Below are positions 1-12,800 of a stretch of 64,000 nucleotides of DNA, piece by piece; position 1 is the stretch's first letter, and the number at the start of each line of letters is the position of its first letter. Origin of the DNA: Tillus elongatus. Its lineage: Eukaryota > Arthropoda > Insecta > Coleoptera > Cleridae. The stretch covers positions 18,056,717 to 18,120,716 of the forward strand of contig OZ023264.1 of assembly GCA_964006375.1 (NCBI GenBank), written 5' to 3'. The notes below the pieces were generated by a model. It saw only the letters and a list, made by a program, of their open reading frames with translations, was not told the DNA's origin and searched no databases. Made by a program: the position numbers and the translations under genes.

Positions 1-169
1 TAAAGACACTTGCAGTACTTATATATTATCGCTAAGACCAAATTTTACTTTTTTAGCTCCATATAAAATATAATTTTTTTCAAATAATCGCTAACTGGGA
101 CTCTATAACCGATCTCCAAGGTCCATTAAAATTTAAAGAATTAGTTTTAATTAATAATATATTTTACTA

Positions 170-226
170 ATAGTGTACGATTCTTATGAAAATTCACTAC
201 TATAACGCACTTGCTGCGTCCCGATA
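170..226 (+). repeat. Terminal fragment of the Helitron-like (TA)n family
   Basis: The segment carries the complement of the family's TC end: a TTCACTA-type subterminal motif followed by CGCACTTGCTGCGTCC and GA. Only this end is present. The preceding bases to position 1 are AT-rich and may be a diverged interior. Confidence 0.7.
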
Positions 227-590
227 TTTTTTGAGTTGTGTAGTTAGACAGCTTTTTATCATTTGACTTAATGTTGATGTCAGTTACCTGTATCTCCTTT
301 ATATCTTTTATATCAGTGTTGTGTCCTCGCAGAAAAGCCTACCGGAAAACTTGGTTTTCTGACAAGCCTTTTATAAATTATAGATTCCCTGAGGATGACC
401 GAATACTACGTCGAAACGCGCTGGGACAAGAATAAATTTATTTGAAAAGCAAAAGCCTGATTATTGAGCTTACCTAATGATGTCAACCCCAAACATATTC
501 ACGTTTAGTAACATTATAAAAATGACTTATATGACAAGAGTAAAATTAAATTGATAATGAATAAGAGATGAGATTATTCTTGTTCATGCC
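227..590. other. Unassigned AT-rich sequence
   Basis: No open frame, RNA gene or recognisable repeat end was seen. It lies between a Helitron-like terminus and the TIR element that starts near 595. Confidence 0.5.
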
Positions 591-615
591 TGAACAACAC
601 TATTCGGCTGCTATA

Positions 616-880
616 TTTAAAAACACAGTAACTGTTATTTTCAAAGTTTTGAGTAAATTAAAGAAAACTTTAAACATATGGCCCTCGAACTATTAAAGAT
701 CTTTAAATATAATTTTAACAGTTTAGGATACTATAATTGAACGTTATTTTATACGTAAACAATAATTTAAAGATTCTTGCGTTTTTTCAAAAAAAGTGCA
801 GTTGCTGTGTTTTGGCATAGATGTTTAATAAAAGTAGTGCAGAGTATATAGTAAAAAGCACTGTATCTGCACATAATATT
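616..880. repeat. Left cluster of AACACAGTAACTGC-type motifs
   Basis: At least three copies in both orientations occur: AAACACAGTAACTG near 621, GCAGTTGCTGTGTTTTGGC near 798, and GCACTGTATCTGC near 858. They mirror the cluster at the other end of the element and look like subterminal transposase-binding repeats. That role is inference. Confidence 0.5.
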
Positions 881-1242
881 TTTATTTTGGTAATAAACGA
901 AACACATTTAAACAACAGAAAACAGATTTTAAACAAAACTATGCTTATAAGTCCTCGTATATATCAATATTTTGAATTAAGTCCTTTGATCCGTCGTTTA
1001 CTGGGAGGGTTTTCCAAAATAAATGTCTATTTGCTGGCATCAGGGGAGCGAGAACTTGTATTATTTTTTTCTTTTTTAACTCCTCTGACGTTCAACAAAT
1101 CTGGCATATAAGTTTCAATATTAATCTTTTTTTGAAGGAAATCTAAATTTCTGTATTCATCATCGAAATCAGTTTTATAACGCATTTCCCTGGAACCTCT
1201 TTGAAAATTGACTTCTACAAGCGAGTTCATCAAAAAATCTTT

Positions 1243-2211
1243 AGGTGGATCGTTGCTTTTTCGGTTGTCTTTTTTTCTTGTCCCATTTTCGAAAAGCTTG
1301 CAAATCAACTGCTTCTATATTTTTTCTTGACGTTCTTATTGCATTATTTAAATCATCATAATCATAAATATTCTATAACCGACAAATGCGTTTCTCTATG
1401 TTACCGTGAACGCCATCTGCCGACATGTGGGTATGGCCCTTTGTCAAATAGCGAATTGTAATAGTTTTGGGTCCATTTTCTTTATTTGCAGCTGCTATTA
1501 GAACCGTGAACAATATCCAATTTTTGTTTTGAGCCGAGCAGTTGTCGGCCCAAAGAATGATGTCTTGAACATTTCTTTCTTGCTGGAAAAATTTGAGAAT
1601 AGCGTCAACAATATGGCAACCATTTCGGCCACATATGGCTTCATGCCACAGAATACAGTAACTGGTTTTTAGACCTTTTTTTGTAATGGGGCAAAGGTCT
1701 CATTAATTAGGACGAGACGTCTTACAAAGAAAGTATCTTTAGTCGAGGGCATATTCGGAATTAATATAACTTTTTGGAGATCCATTGAGTAGACCCGCAA
1801 TATTTCTTCAACACCACGATGAGAATCTTCCTCATATTTTGCAAGTGCTTTATTACTTTTTTCTTTATGAAGTTTCAATTCGTCAGATAATTTTAACAGA
1901 TCATCATTGTTTCCCGAGTTTCTAGCATGTTCTTGCTGCCTTTCCAGTCTTTCGCAGTCAACACATTTAACCGATTTAGGCATGAAGAAAGAAATGAGCT
2001 CGGATTTAAGATTTTGTCTGTAGACCTCATACAGCTGCTTAAGGATAAGGTTTCTTGGTAAGTATCTTATATTAGGTGCATTGTCGCGTCGATAATGGCT
2101 CACACATGGTATCACAGTATCTGGGGGAATACCCTTTGATGTTGTTAAAATATTGTTAATGTGTTTCGCCAAAACACAGTAACTACCACTTACTATGTTA
2201 CGAGTAAATTC
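1243..2211 (-). pseudogene. DUF7869-like DDE-type transposase-related protein, broken
   Basis: The first open part (about 2211-1669) has no ATG; its upstream in-frame stop is at 2212-2214. It contains a Cys-x2-Cys pair, a charged helical stretch with His and Glu, then Asp-Leu-Gln-Lys. In an A7 run near 1682 the frame shifts by one. The second part reads W-H-E-A, then a D-N-C-x2-Q-N-K-N box (about 1516-1563) and an H-T-x-M-x3-D-x2-H-x3-E box (about 1389-1438). A stop at 1373-1375 and a further one near 1243 break the tail. I recognise this order of boxes from insect and cnidarian proteins annotated as DUF7869, thought to be nuclease/transposase-fold; that recognition is from memory. The gene sits inside inverted repeats, which supports transposon origin. 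It is not functional as it stands. Confidence 0.6.
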
Positions 2212-2490
2212 TCATTTAAGCATCTAACTAAAATATATTTTTCAATTCACAGTAACTGCCATATACTGGGTTTTGCCTATATTTTACTATTGAAAAATAG
2301 CATTTGCTGGGTTTTGGCGTAGAAAACCAAAAATTTCATTGTAGATACTGTGTTTTGCCAAAATATATATGCGTAACTATGAAAGATATTCGTAATCTAG
2401 ATAGTGCAATAGACGCGCAATAAACACAGTATCTGCTCGGACTAAAAAATGAATATTTGAGAAAAATGTTGGATACTGTGTTTTGAAATG
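2160..2490. repeat. Right cluster of AACACAGTAACTGC-type motifs
   Basis: Six or so variants alternate in orientation: GCCAAAACACAGTAACT near 2168, CACAGTAACTGCC near 2251, GCTGGGTTTTGGC near 2304, ATACTGTGTTTTGCC near 2344, AAACACAGTATCTGC near 2423 and GGATACTGTGTTTTG near 2471. The first overlaps the possible 5' end of the gene remnant. Confidence 0.55.
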
Positions 2491-2525
2491 TGGCAGCCGT
2501 ATTGCTGTTGATGACTTATAATAAA

Positions 2526-2576
2526 CAAGAACGAATGTGAATAATTTTTATTGCGGGTTTTCGCAAGATACAACAT

Positions 2577-2657
<81 letters not shown>

Positions 2658-2680
2658 TGTTTACTACCTTATAATTCTGT
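2526..2680. repeat. (TA)n microsatellite with duplicated flanks, copy 1
   Basis: About 75 bp of TA repeat (around 2580-2654) is flanked by ACAAGAAC...GCAAGATACAACATA on the left and TACTACCTTATAAT on the right. The same arrangement recurs at 4919-5085, on the other side of the hAT element. Confidence 0.85.
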
Positions 2681-2994
2681 ACCTTGGAATATAAAGGGCT
2701 GATGTCCATTTTTGGATGTTTTTATTTAAGTAGTGATTCTTATGTAAAAAGATCCGGTGTATTCATTTAAAAAGGTACCATGTCCCTATCTGTAATAGTG
2801 TTCTAGATATGAAAAATAAAATGAACGCAAGTCCGAATTTAGTTCCTAATAAAATGCCCAACATGAGACTCTAGTCCTTTCAAACCTTATAAGTGCATTG
2901 AAAAAGGCGGGGAAGCCTATCCTTGATCATCTGAATATATCATTCTTGCGACATCGGGCTTTTGCGCATTGCGTCGCACTCTACGCGGACATTC
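2681..2994. other. Unassigned sequence
   Basis: Nothing recognisable was seen. The stretch ends at the target duplication of the hAT element. Confidence 0.5.
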
Positions 2995-3002
2995 TGTTGG
3001 AC
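2995..3002 (+). repeat. hAT target-site duplication, left
   Basis: TGTTGGAC, identical to 4730-4737. An 8-bp duplication is the hAT hallmark. Confidence 0.9.
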
Positions 3003-3892
3003 TAGTGATGGTAAAAACGGTTATTTTCTGTTAACAGTTGAAGCCGTTAACGTTATTTAATAATAACCGTTAAAAATAACGGCCTCAGTTATTTTAAACT
3101 GGATAGTCGATCGATAGTATCCTACATTCCCAAAGCTGTGACCGAGAGCGAGCACACTAGTATAAATGCATTGTATTTTTACCCCGTTATTTCACGTAGT
3201 GTATAAATCTCAAATTTTGTCGATATGAAAAGAAAACAAAGGGTTAAGAAATTATAATAATCGTGTCGTAAATCTTTTGCCACTCTGAAGTGAAACTTTT
3301 AGAAATCAGAAAGGAGTCTTCTATAAGTATTTACGTAGATGTTTTAGGAATTATAAACTAGTCATTTCTAACAAATTTATTTTATGAGGGGTCTTTACGT
3401 AAATGTCAATGCCACAGCAAGAATCAATAAATATCATTATTTATCACGTCTTGGGACGTTAGACGTTAGAACTTTTATTGCTACACAGGGAGTGATTCTA
3501 AGAACTCCATAACATAACGCAGCTCATAAAATTTCGGTAATGAAATTTGCCTTTATTCTGTACATATGGTTTGTTATTACATTATGCTTTTATTCTTTCC
3601 TAGAAAGATCTCTATCTCTAGTTACATTTTCGGTTCACTGGTCATCTTTATCAGTCCACTTTTAAAAACTGTGCAAACAACAGCCAACAGTATAAAAAAT
3701 TAAGTTTGAGTTTAAAAAAAAATTGGAAGATATATAGTATTAATTGTTTATTTACTTATTTTAATATTCGTTGTTTTAAAATTAGTTTAAAAAATTTCAA
3801 AGGGCTGTTTCAAGAAAAACTTAATAAAAAGACACCCCTTATTTTTCGCCAAAGAATCACCCTGTAAAATTTTTCGCATCAATTTGGAAACA

Positions 3893-3970
<78 letters not shown>

Positions 3971-4729
3971 TATTCATTTAATTTTTTATATTTAAATGTA
4001 TATAGATATTTAAAAAAATGTTGTATCATTATATTTTTTTATCAATTTGATAACTATTATCATACAAACGAAAATGACGTGTTAACTGTTTTCTTAGGTA
4101 ATGTATATAAATTTAAATAAATAAGTACTTTAATTTCACGTGAAATAACCCTATTTTGCGTTGTCTATATTGAAAGTAATAACACGTTTTTACAGAAATT
4201 CATCTTTTCACCCAACATTTTTTATTATTAAATATTTGGCTTTACATACTAGTGGGAAACTCAACTGTTTCAAAAATAACAGCTTCTCATTTTAACAGAA
4301 TAACTCTGTGTAGTAGTGTCCGTATGCCGTATCCCCATCAACAACCGGTTAAAGTTAAAATTAAACCGTTTTATTGTACCGAAGATCGTACGTCCCTAAA
4401 GCTGTGAGCGAGAGCGAGCACACTAGTATAAATAATAATGTTATGAAGTACAGTCCGTTCTATACTGTATAACCATACATATTTAGCATTCCCAATCTCA
4501 AGGCTATTTATCCCGTTAAATGTTAAATAACAGTTGCCGATGAAAACCGATGTTTATTCATCGAACCTAGTTGCAGTAGAACTGAAACAGACACGACTCC
4601 GAATTCTAGTTTAGTGTAAAAAGCGTTACTTTTTAAGCTGTTAGTTTTATAAATCCATAACTGGTGGTTACCGTTCCGGCTCGGTAACCGTTTAAAAATA
4701 GCTGACAGTTAAATAACGACCCATCACTA
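3003..4729 (+). mobile_element. Non-autonomous hAT element
   Basis: The element begins TAGTGATGG and ends CCATCACTA, and is bounded by exact 8-bp duplications. Subterminal sequences are rich in AACGGTTA/TAACCG motifs in both orientations. A roughly 40-bp block containing GAGCGAGCACACTAGTATAA occurs twice in the same orientation (3129-3168 and 4393-4433). No transposase frame is present, so movement would need an autonomous relative. A (TA)n tract (about 3895-3965) lies in the middle. The TIR and target duplication are direct observations; the superfamily follows from them. Confidence 0.88.
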
Positions 4730-4737
4730 TGTTGGAC
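4730..4737 (+). repeat. hAT target-site duplication, right
   Basis: TGTTGGAC, identical to 2995-3002. Confidence 0.9.
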
Positions 4738-4918
4738 ATCAGGCTTTTGAATCTCGCAACAACAGGTGGAAAAAGCGGTTGTCCTATACATAACTTCTAA
4801 GTTCTCTGAAAGTTTAATTATTTACATGTTTCCTTAATAATACGCATTTATTTTGTGTTCGGAGAAAGGTTAATCTATTATTTTGCGTGTGTGTCTAGTA
4901 ATAATAGCTGGAAAACTA

Positions 4919-4972
4919 CAAGAACAAATGTGAATAACTTTTATTGCGGTTTTCTGCAAGATACAACATAGG

Positions 4973-5060
<88 letters not shown>

Positions 5061-5085
5061 CTACCTTATAATAATTATATAATAT
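4919..5085. repeat. (TA)n microsatellite with duplicated flanks, copy 2
   Basis: TA repeat around 4976-5058, with the same left flank (ACAAGAAC...GCAAGATACAACATA) and right flank (TACTACCTTATAAT) as at 2526-2680. The two loci are 2.4 kb apart and bracket the hAT element. Confidence 0.85.
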
Positions 5086-5486
5086 TGAATTACATAAAGC
5101 TTGAGCATTTAGAATGGCACAGACTTCTTTAGCAACAAATCATTTCATTTCAAATATTAACTGTCAAATACTTTTCTGGAAATGCATTGTTATTAAGGCT
5201 TAATCTTGCTTCTTCCAGAAATATATTCATGCCCAATACTCATACCAAATCTGTTGCTAAGAATTTTGGATTTGGGAAAACAATTAGTTTACTTAAAAAT
5301 AAAGTTTTTAACAAATGTGTGATTCTATCTAGCACATTAAATTTAACATTTTTCGTTGTCTAATATTAACATAACGTGCTGACCCTTAACTTGAGTTTTT
5401 TGAAAGCTACAACATAATAATATGCTCACTGCTGACGTGCTGTCAAGCTTGTAAATTTAATTCTTTTTCTTTCTCAAATTAAAAAA
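5086..5486. other. Unassigned sequence
   Basis: AT-rich, with no convincing frame or repeat end. Confidence 0.5.
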
Positions 5487-5732
5487 TCTTAGCGCAGCAA
5501 GTGCGTTATGGAAGTGAACTTTCATAAAAATGTTCTTAATGGCAAATATATATTTTTAAATGCAAGCAGACATCAAATTTGGCTACCAGCATAACCTAAT
5601 AAATAAATCTAAAATATTTCGGAGAAAACTAGTTTCCTAGCCAACGAACCTTGGTTTAATAGCAAATTGAGTTATTGAAATTTGAAGCATTTAATGAAAA
5701 TTCGCTACCAAAACTCACTTATTGCGTTTTGA
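5487..5732 (-). repeat. Helitron-like family, 5' terminal segment with inverted ends
   Basis: It starts with a diverged GCGCAGCAAGTGCGTTATGG and ends with a diverged inverted copy (CTCACTTATTGCG). This roughly 250-320 bp segment with inverted ends is the same module found at the TC end of the long copies. Confidence 0.6.
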
Positions 5733-5891
5733 ATTTTTTTCTTAAAAAGATGCATTATAATACAATAAAAAATGCCAAAATGTAATAATATAAGGAAGTT
5801 TCGAAAATAAATTGTATCACTAACGACTTATAGGCCACTCTGTGATTGTTAAAATAATTTTATAAGATGCAAGGCACCACAACAACCAACG

Positions 5892-6489
5892 ATGGACCCG
5901 CATAAGAAGACAAGTTTCAACTATCAGCCAAACGTCCAACCCCGAACTGTATCAACTATGAAGCTACCATCAGAAAGAAACTTGAATCCAGGACCAGCCA
6001 ACCATGGAAACATCTCCGACCAACATATACCATCTTATACCTCTACGATGACCCCGATCAAGACCTAACCAATGACAATAGACCTGCCAAAACCGAAATT
6101 GGAACTTGGGAGCATAGAAGATAACCGTATGTTCAACAACTGCAAGATGGAAACTGTACCCATCCGAGCCGCCATAGACACAGGGGCTGTCACCTCTTTT
6201 TGAAGATACAATTTCAAATAGGACGTAACTGGCAAATGGAGACATGCTACCCGTCATCACCGAATATGTTGCCCAAGTGGAAGCACTGTATAATAAAACT
6301 ACGTACCACCGATTCTGTTACCTACCGAATCTGGCCCCAGATGTTATCCTCGGAATGGACTTCATCAAGCATCCAGGGGTCCTAGAAGTAGCCATGAAGT
6401 CAACGTACACTAGAAGACCGCCTGTCTTGCCATCCTTAGAACTACATAGCTTGCAGACCCATAACACAGCATGCACTATGCCGAATTAA
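5892..6489 (+). pseudogene. LTR-retrotransposon gag/protease fossil
   Basis: From the ATG at 5892 one frame runs through a Pro/Lys-rich segment with one stop, then reads A-I-D-T-G-A at about 6171-6188, the active-site motif of retroviral-type aspartic proteases, and stops at 6201. In another frame 6244-6489 contains I-L-G-M-D-F-I, the conserved flap-to-C-terminal motif of the same domain. No reverse transcriptase follows. This is an isolated, frame-broken protease region of a Ty3/gypsy-like element; the clade is unknown. Confidence 0.6.
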
Positions 6490-6544
6490 CTTATAAAATG
6501 TTTTCTTGTATTTTGTATAATAACGAATATATCGAGCTACACTC

Positions 6545-7190
6545 TAGAAACTAACCCCGTATATGGATTTTAGGGACCTAGCGTGCATATATTTGTATAA
6601 ATATGTTCTAGATTCAAAAGTCGCGGTCTCCTGATCAACGAATTTTTTCCACAAAAATTAGCTAAAAACTATTGACCATTAAACTATAAAATTAAATAAA
6701 ACTACTGCTAAACTATTAAAGAAATGGTCTTTTTTAAAAGAATTTTTGGGAAATATGTTGGTAAAATTAAGGACAATGACGGAAAAACACTCTTCTCGCC
6801 AATTTTCTCTACACAAGCCGTATTCTCTTGAGGTTCTTTCCCTAAATCTTGCCAATTTTGACGTTTCAAATCGCGACGTTTTGAGGTTAACAACATTTTT
6901 TAAATGCCTATTACTTTCTTGTCTTTTAACTTACAGACTTAAATTTTGGTATATTGTTTACCTTCTATGATTCAAACACGCGTACCAAATTTGTTGCCCA
7001 AAATTTATTATTTCAGGAGATATAAATATTTTCCGAAAGAAACGCTAATTTTCAGGGAAAAGCTTTCCGATTTTCCTGGCTAACGAACTTGCCCAAGCCA
7101 CTTGCAAAGGGAGGGTACTCACCGAATTCGAACAAAATCGGCGCATTACTTTTTGAGTTGTTGGTGTGATACATACAGATACCATATTTT
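6545..7190 (-). repeat. Rearranged Helitron-like family copy
   Basis: Pieces of the hairpin-side arm (CCCCGTATATGGATTTTAGG, 6556-6575) and of the long arm (6655-7185, ending near TTTTTGAGTT and GATACATACA) are present, but without a (TA)n core between them. The order suggests deletion of the microsatellite. Confidence 0.55.
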
Positions 7191-7213
7191 CTTTTGCTCT
7201 TTTTGCACTGTAT

Positions 7214-7544
7214 ATTTTCGGGGGTCGTTTGTTTTATATCAAGCTAAATAAGGGTGTATTCCACCATTCTAATTCATTTTCACATACTGCACTCACTTAA
7301 CTGTTTATGTGTCTCTGAAAATTACCCTTCTTTTCATTGTAGAAGTTGAAATTGACATTTGACATTAAGTTGGATTTATATGTCAAATCTCAATTTCAAC
7401 TTAGGATCGGTTATACGATGAAAAGAAGGGTAATTTTCAGAGACACATAAACAGTTGGGGGGTGCACGAAATATGTGAAAATGAATTAGAATAGTGGAAT
7501 ACACCCTTCATTCGCTTGATATAAAACGAACGACCCCCGAAAAT
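7214..7544. mobile_element. Palindromic (foldback) MITE
   Basis: Arms of about 125 bp are near-perfect inverted repeats, from ATTTTCGGGGGTCGTTTGTT at the left to its complement at the right. The inner 60 bp are also an inverted repeat (GTTGAAATTGACATTTGACA and its diverged complement). The whole element can form one long hairpin. TGTATA on the left and TGTGTA on the right may be a 6-bp target duplication with one mismatch. No coding capacity. Confidence 0.8.
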
Positions 7545-8090
7545 GTGTAAAACATGTTGCAGAAGTTAGTACAACTTACGTTTTTCTTACAAAAATGTCC
7601 AAATAATTCCAATAGTTGGCTTCTGCCCTCATTTTTATTGTCATGTTCGTCATATATATCCTAAAACACGTATTTATACAAAATTTCATAAAAATCAAAC
7701 ACGCGCCCCAAAAGTAAACATTTACGAAATTTGGTACTTGACATATCACTTTCTTTTGAAAGAATTACATTATCCACTTTAAAAAATGGAAACGTTAATT
7801 TAATAAGAAATATTTCTTATATGTTTTATTAAGGACGAGTTTTATTTAGAATAATGAGGATTTCCTTCACTTTTCTAACGTAATTAACACTTGATTTTGT
7901 GATTTTTGATACGTTGTCATGTAATTATTTCACAGGTGGAACAAAAATAAAGTCAAAATCAATTTTTAACAACACTCGTCGTAAGAATATATTGATTATT
8001 TGCTATTATCGGTATTTAGTTCTTAGACTTTTATCGCAGTATGGATTTGAAATCCAGTGAATGAAGGCAATAATTCACTAAGTGAAGATT
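7545..8090. other. Unassigned sequence
   Basis: No supported gene or repeat. It precedes the 3' region of the minus-strand PLE piece. Confidence 0.5.
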
Positions 8091-8153
8091 GGAACCTGTG
8101 ATGAGCACTGATAAGTACACTTGGAGAACCCAAATCACCACAACACATTTTAA

Positions 8154-8202
8154 AAGACCTGACGATCGTTTCACTAACCAAGTTAGCGTCATCAGAGGAT
8201 GA
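8154..8202 (-). ncRNA. Hammerhead-ribozyme-like motif
   Basis: On the minus strand the order is CCT, CTGATGA, C, GCTAAC-TTG-GTTAGT (stem II), GAAAC, GATC, GTC, AGG. CTGATGA and GAAA are the hammerhead core, GTC the cleavage triplet, AC...GT a minimal stem III, and CCT/AGG a 3-bp stem I. An extra C sits between CTGATGA and stem II, so activity is uncertain. It lies about 0.4 kb downstream of a PLE GIY-YIG remnant on the same strand, which fits the known presence of such ribozymes in Penelope-like elements. Confidence 0.55.
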
Positions 8203-8599
8203 AACATTCTAAATACTTAAAAAACTAACATCAACTTATATACCGGATCTCAGGTAAAGAGATCGAACCGAGATGAGACACTAGTCGTGGGCAAATTCCA
8301 CAGTGTATTGTATTTTTATCGCCTGACCAGGTCTTTGCGCTATCCCTATTGCTTTATCTAAAAGTGTCCATCTGTAATAGTCTTGAGAAAGTTCAACGAC
8401 AGCTAAGTTAACAACGGTTCCTTTGGCGGCATACTTGTGTTATCGGTAAAAACGTGCCGAAAACGTGGGAATTTTATTTAGCAAAGTAATCGATCAAGTG
8501 ACTCGTAATTGGCGCTGGTGCACTATTCATACATTCTTTGTTGCAACTATATTTCGCAATATATACGCTCTCAAACCCATTCAGCTGACCTGGTTTTCT

Positions 8600-8803
8600 A
8601 ACATTTTTTATTAATTTCAGATTTTCTTTATCAACGTGATGATTACTATCCCAAATATGTCGGGCGACGGCAGACTTATCTACAGTACCGTAACGTAATT
8701 GGGATATGTGTTCTTTGAATCTGATTCCAATCGATCTTTTTGTTTATCCGACGTATTTAAGATTACAATCTTTACAACTTATTTCATAAATTCCCGACAT
8801 GTT
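8600..8803 (-). pseudogene. Penelope-like element GIY-YIG endonuclease remnant
   Basis: The minus strand reads G-I-Y-E-I-S-C-x2-C, then K-Y-V-G, then a stop where the family has Gln (CAA to TAA), then T-K-R and an H-I-S-Q-L-R-Y segment ending in a His-rich W-D-S-N-H-H motif. GIY, YVG and the Cys pair are typical of PLE endonuclease domains. The RT part is missing, so this is a truncated copy. Confidence 0.75.
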
Positions 8804-9102
8804 AAATCGTTAAGTAATTTCAGTCATTATCCGCCGTTGAAATTACTTAATAGGCCTTGTGTGAAAGTGTAAAAGTGCTAAGAGTATTCAATTCGAATTC
8901 GAATTCGACAATAATGGCAAAAATGCTTGAATCTGAAAAAAATCATCACCATTCGACAAGGCAACTAGCCCTAAATAACAACGTGGACAATCTTTAGTGG
9001 TAAAATTATTCAAAGAAGAGATGTGTCATCCTTGCCACATATTAAATGATGATGATTCAGACCGCCGTTAACAGTTTTGGAAACAATTAATGTTACGCTG
9101 CG

Positions 9103-10056
9103 ATGAAGATCCCAATTTTTCCTAATGACACACTATTTTCTGATGAACCCACATTTTACCTGAATGGGGCAGTAACTCGTCACAACTCAAGACACTGCAC
9201 ATCTATCACTTATTTCCTTTTTCAAAACAAATTGTACAAACAAGTTCGAGGTGCTCCAATGGGTTCACCACTCTCTCCTGCATTGGTTAACATTTTCATG
9301 GAAAATTTCGAGACACAAGGCCTCAACTCATCCCAACTTAAACTAACCTGCTGGTTAAGATACGGTGACCACATTTTCGCTGTCTGGCCACACGGTAAAG
9401 AATCTCTAGACGAATTCTTATCTAAATAACTTCAACCGTCAAATCCAGTTCACCATGGAAATATATTTTTTTCCTTTCTTAGATATACGCAACACTAAAA
9501 AAACCTAGTCAGAGGAATTTGTTACATTGTGTACCGAAAACCAACCCACACTAATCGTTATCTCAACGCACAATCTCACCATCACCCATCGCAACTAAAT
9601 TCCGTGGTTCGAACACTAGTAACACGATTCCTTAGACTAACGGGCAACAACAGTAAACAGGCAGAATTAAACTCATTAAGACAGACATTGCTAGAAAACG
9701 GATACAACAACAATCCCATACTACGAAACATTAGAAACGCACAACAACAAACAACTACACCATAACAAGAACAGACAGAGTCCACGCAACAACACACAGC
9801 GTTTTTACCGTACATTAAAGGTGTCACCGACAAAATCAATCGACTTAAAAACCCATAATATCAAAACCATAGTCACAATAGAACAAAAACTGTCTGATAT
9901 GATAAAAACTCCCAAGGATACGATTCCAAACGAATCACACGGTGTTTAGGAAATTCCTTGTTCCAACTGTTCCCGAACTTATGTAGGACAAACAAATAGA
10001 CGCATCCGCAATGAAATATATGAATACACCATCGGAGTTAGAAAATCCGACCACTA
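9103..10056 (+). pseudogene. Penelope-like element RT plus GIY-YIG remnant
   Basis: 9103-9429 holds the RT palm motif G-A-P-M-G-S-P-L-S-P and then R-Y-G-D-H-I-F-A-V-W, where active PLEs have a Y-V-D-D box; loss of the Asp pair (9364-9372) makes it catalytically dead. A frameshift and stop near 9430-9528 precede the thumb region (Y-R-K-P-T-H-T-N-R-Y, 9529-9765). From about 9930 an E-I-P-C-x2-C...T-Y-V-G-Q-T-N-R motif marks the start of the GIY-YIG domain, cut off at 10056 by a Helitron-like fragment. Sequence 8835-9102 may be its 5' part but shows no clear motif. Confidence 0.85.
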
Positions 10057-10236
10057 AAAATTTTTGTAAATTTTCAAACAATAAAGTTGTTTTGATGATA
10101 TATGGTACATTGTTTCCACTATATAGCTCATACTGGTAACCAAATTTGATGCCCGCCTTCTTTAAAAAACCACATAGTTGCCATTTAAAACATTTTAATG
10201 AAAATCCACTACCATAACGCACTTGTCGCGTCCAGA
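10057..10236 (+). repeat. Helitron-like terminal fragment
   Basis: It contains the shared interior (GGTAACCAAATTTGATGCC) and ends CCATAACGCACTTG...CGTCCAGA, the complement of the family's TC end. It truncates the PLE copy on its left. Confidence 0.7.
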
Positions 10237-10462
10237 CTTATTTGGCTTGTAACAGACGTTTTTTTCCGAATTTGTACGAAAAGTCACAGCGATATTTGGA
10301 AACAATTGCCTCTTATGTTCCTAGTTAACGGCTCTTGTCTAAATCTGGGCTAACGGCTTCTAAGACGAGAAACAGTTAAACTGGAAAAAGACTGTCTAGA
10401 CTATTGTTTTTACAGTCTTCCAAAGCAGTACTGGTCTTAAAGTTACCTTTGTTAGTTACATT

Positions 10463-11900
<1,438 letters not shown>

Positions 11901-11978
11901 GTTTTTTACTGATATTTCTGTTTCTTAGAGAGTAATTACAATCTACACTACAAGTACCACCTACAAGCTACAACATGT

Positions 11979-12800
<822 letters not shown>

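Larger units (their letters stand above)
595..2510 (-). mobile_element. TIR DNA element carrying a DUF7869-like DDE gene
   Basis: The two ends form imperfect inverted repeats of about 40 bp (595-634 and 2471-2510). Both share CGGCTGC, then an ATTT block, then AAAACACAGTA, with one gap and a few mismatches. Short direct and inverted copies of the AACACAGTAACTGC motif are scattered just inside both ends. Between them lies a minus-strand gene remnant with transposase-like motifs. I could not find a target-site duplication, so the outer limits are approximate. The inverted ends are seen in the sequence; calling it a DNA transposon is inference. Confidence 0.6.

Noticed and set aside
1201..1461. 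Plus-strand 86-codon hydrophobic frame
   Set aside because: It is the opposite-strand shadow of the DUF7869-like gene remnant.
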